Below, piece by piece: positions 62,679-64,000 of a stretch of DNA of 64,000 nt. A program made the translations under genes and the position numbers. The stretch is from Microcystis aeruginosa Ma_MB_S_20031200_S102 (GTDB taxonomy: Bacteria; Cyanobacteriota; Cyanobacteriia; Cyanobacteriales; Microcystaceae), in assembly GCA_007095845.1 (NCBI GenBank), contig SFBI01000087.1:28287-92286 (forward strand), in the 5' to 3' direction. The notes beneath the pieces were generated by a model, which did no database searches, was not told the DNA's origin, and worked only from the letters and a program-made list of their open reading frames with translations. The number at the start of each line of letters is the position of its first letter. Position 1 is the first letter of the stretch.

Positions 62679-62867
62679 TTAAAACTTTGCTTCTAGTCCA
62701 GCTTGTTTGCAAATGACATTGGCTGTTACTTTATCAATAGTACGGTGTCTTTTAATGGGAATAGTTTTTTCTCCATTGGTATAGATAGAGTGATTCCCGC
62801 CTTCCCTGAGAAGATAAAAACCATTTTCTTCAAAATATTTGATTAGATCTCTGCGTTTTACTGACAT
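62679..62867 (-). CDS. hicA: HicA mRNA interferase toxin
   Basis: 62 residues, dsRBD-like fold. SVKRRDLIKYFEENGFYLLREGGNHSIYTNG has the catalytic His in GGNHS; PIKRHRTIDKVTANVICKQAG completes the domain. Starts 1 base after the antitoxin stop. Confidence 0.93.
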   Translation of the reverse strand: MSVKRRDLIKYFEENGFYLLREGGNHSIYTNGEKTIPIKRHRTIDKVTANVICKQAGLEAKF

Positions 62868-62868
62868 C

Positions 62869-63087
62869 TTAAATACTTAGATAAATTGATTCTAACAAGC
62901 ATTCTTCTAGAGGAATCGGTTGGTTTTGTTGTTGATAGGCTAAAATCATTTCCAAGAGAGCATCTTTGAGCATTTCTCGACATTCTTCTAAGGTTGCTCC
63001 TTCGGTAATCACTTCTGGCCATTCTATTAGTTGTCCCATGTAACCAGAGGGAATTTTTGTATATTTAGCAGTATATTGATTGAGCAT
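62869..63087 (-). CDS. hicB: HicB antitoxin
   Basis: 72 residues: YTAKYTKIPSGYMGQLIEWP, EVITEGATLEECREMLKDAL, LEMILAYQQQNQPIPLEECL. The pseudo-RNase-H fold of short HicB, without a visible C-terminal HTH/RHH. Antitoxin first, toxin second, in this module. Confidence 0.9.
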   Translation of the reverse strand: MLNQYTAKYTKIPSGYMGQLIEWPEVITEGATLEECREMLKDALLEMILAYQQQNQPIPLEECLLESIYLSI

Positions 63088-63108
63088 AGTTATCTCTTTT
63101 TTTATTTA

Positions 63109-63193
63109 CTTAACTTAACCGATCATCTCCCCGAATCTGCTCAAAATCTTTATCTGTTTTTGCCAGATACTGATATTTGACATCAAGACTGAT
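63109..63193 (-). pseudogene. Duplicated 3' tail of the TPR gene
   Basis: Reads SLDVKYQYLAKTDKDFEQIR GDDRLS and stop. The TPR gene at the window end closes NLDVKYQDMAKTDKDFEQIR GDERFQ. About 75 bases are nearly identical (63119-63193 with 63717-63791). Confidence 0.85.
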
Positions 63194-63200
63194 GAACGAT

Positions 63201-63443
63201 TTATTTGATTAGTGGTATTCCGATATCTTTGCAGATTTTATTAGCGAGAATATCCCTAATTTCCGTATGTCTTGGAATCGCAGATCTTTTATTTAATTGG
63301 GGGTTAAACCACCAAGAATGGCTAGGACTTGCTGAAAAAGTACGGGCGAAGATTCGGGCAATAACTTATCGCTGAAACCGTAGATTTCCTATCCAAATGC
63401 TTCGCCCCTACAGGACGCGATCGATAAACTGTTTGCGTTTCAT
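63201..63443 (-). pseudogene. hicA of the second hicBA module, disrupted by an inserted repeat
   Basis: ATG 63443 overlaps the hicB stop (ATGA) and opens MKRKQFIDR. The frame then enters the dispersed GGGCGAAG repeat (about 63333-63425) and stops. On the far side the HicA end is readable: SHSWWFNPQLNKRSAIPRHT, EIRDILANKICKDIGIPLIK to a TAA at 63201. About 25 residues with the loop before SHS are missing or altered. Confidence 0.82.
63333..63420. repeat. Dispersed GGGCGAAG...CTTCGCCC repeat inside hicA
   Basis: AAAAAGTACGGGCGAAGATTCGG ... ATCCAAATGCTTCGCCCCTACAGGA, same as 17194-17285 with a few changes. Inverted ends suggest a small mobile element. Confidence 0.85.
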
Positions 63444-63652
63444 ACAACAATTTTCTCTTCTTGGTAGTTTCCCCTAGTAGCGGCAATTGCTTCCTGTTTA
63501 TTCAATTCTAATGCTTCGCTAAGAGTAATTTTTAGGCTTTTTAATAACTGGTCATGAGATGCTTCTTGACAGTTAACTCCCGGAATTTCTTCTATCCAAC
63601 CAATCCACCAATCTCCGTCTGGCTGAATTATAGCTGTGTAGGTATTAGTCAT
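63440..63652 (-). CDS. HicB antitoxin of the second module (toxin broken)
   Basis: 70 residues: TNTYTAIIQPDGDWWIGWIE, EIPGVNCQEASHDQLLKSLK, ITLSEALELNKQEAI. Intact HicB-type domain while its toxin is disrupted, so it may be relaxed from selection or act on another HicA. Confidence 0.88.
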   Translation of the reverse strand: MTNTYTAIIQPDGDWWIGWIEEIPGVNCQEASHDQLLKSLKITLSEALELNKQEAIAATRGNYQEEKIVV

Positions 63653-63688
63653 AGAATATCTCCTTAGCTAAAATACAAATATACATTA

Positions 63689-64000
63689 TTATACTCGATT
63701 TAGGAAACTCTGAAACCGCTCATCTCCCCGAATCTGCTCAAAATCTTTATCTGTTTTCGCCATATCCTGATATTTGACATCAAGATTGATGGCGCGTTGT
63801 AAGTTTTCGATAGCTAATTCCACATTATTTTGTAAGCCATAACAGCAAGCTTTATTGTAGTAAGCATTAGCATAATTTGGATTAATTTCTAAAGCTCGAT
63901 CGTAGGATGCGATCGCTTCTTCTAATCTGCCTAAAATACCTAACGCAACCCCTCGGATAACCCAAGCTTGATGGAAATCGGGTTTAAATTCTAAAGCTCG
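63689..64000 (-). CDS. TPR-repeat protein, C-terminal part (5' end outside window)
   Basis: About 103 residues are visible: ELEFKPDFHQAWVIRGVALG, ILGRLEEAIASYDRALEINP, NYANAYYNKACCYGLQNNVE, LAIENLQRAINLDVKYQDMA, then KTDKDFEQIRGDERFQSFLN RV. Two to three canonical TPRs with a terminal capping helix. These act as protein-protein scaffolds; specific role unknown. Confidence 0.9.
   Translation of the reverse strand, partial: RALEFKPDFHQAWVIRGVALGILGRLEEAIASYDRALEINPNYANAYYNKACCYGLQNNVELAIENLQRAINLDVKYQDMAKTDKDFEQIRGDERFQSFLNRV

Overview
The window is chromosomal DNA from a unicellular cyanobacterium, most like Microcystis aeruginosa. Signs of this are a split-intein dnaE C-half, a tocopherol phytyltransferase, plant-type ferredoxin, cyanobacterial glycogen synthase, NtcA-type urea transporter promoter, HIP1 octamers (GCGATCGC, e.g. 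near 22203 and 24593), heptanucleotide tandem repeats and very many small inverted-repeat elements. The species call is inference from gene content and repeat load.

Layout. 1-6340: 3' end of a UPF0182 membrane protein, a nuclease-like protein with a repeat linker, uvrB, and small cyanobacterial genes. 6350-17125: a CheA-type hybrid kinase without a visible Hpt domain and with a receiver remnant behind it, an O-methyltransferase, tRNA-Ser(CGA), homogentisate phytyltransferase coupled to a heparinase-like lyase, then a ferredoxin / IMPase / J-domain-TPR / hisZ run. 17126-18203: debris, including two gene ends joined by a deletion. 18212-27434: an ion-transport block with a ClC exchanger, a FUSC protein, and a tight minus-strand operon of two HMA_2-like proteins, a DUF5132 protein, a glycine-zipper protein, a Cax antiporter and a GluR0-type channel; a second DUF5132 gene is divergent. 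27435-31955: broken small genes, dnaE-C with intein, a decayed hicAB, and a DUF2887 gene bracketed by repeats. 31959-36842: aldo/keto reductase, a gamma-glutamylcyclotransferase fold, a small membrane protein, glgA, a VWA protein, and two half-size TMEM165/GDT1 genes. 37039-41792: urtABCD behind two NtcA boxes.

41793-45900 is an accessory island holding mazEF with a palindromic operator, MITEs and two inverted, decayed IS630 copies. 45959-54924 returns to housekeeping genes (hisC, ispG, an alpha/beta hydrolase, a TIGR04376-like protein, a coiled-coil/BRCT protein, a SUMF1-fold protein, a glycosyltransferase-GtrA fusion). 54925-64000 holds a Roco (LRR-Roc-COR) protein, an orphan double-glycine peptide gene, a broken tnpB, a CNNM/CorC-type protein, a GH57-like enzyme, two hicBA modules (one broken by an inserted repeat) and the 3' end of a TPR gene whose tail is duplicated.

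The best candidates for undescribed biology are the HMA_2-DUF5132-Cax-GluR0 operon (22237-27434), the orphan double-glycine precursor peptide (58263-58454), and nested MITEs whose empty and filled sites are both present.
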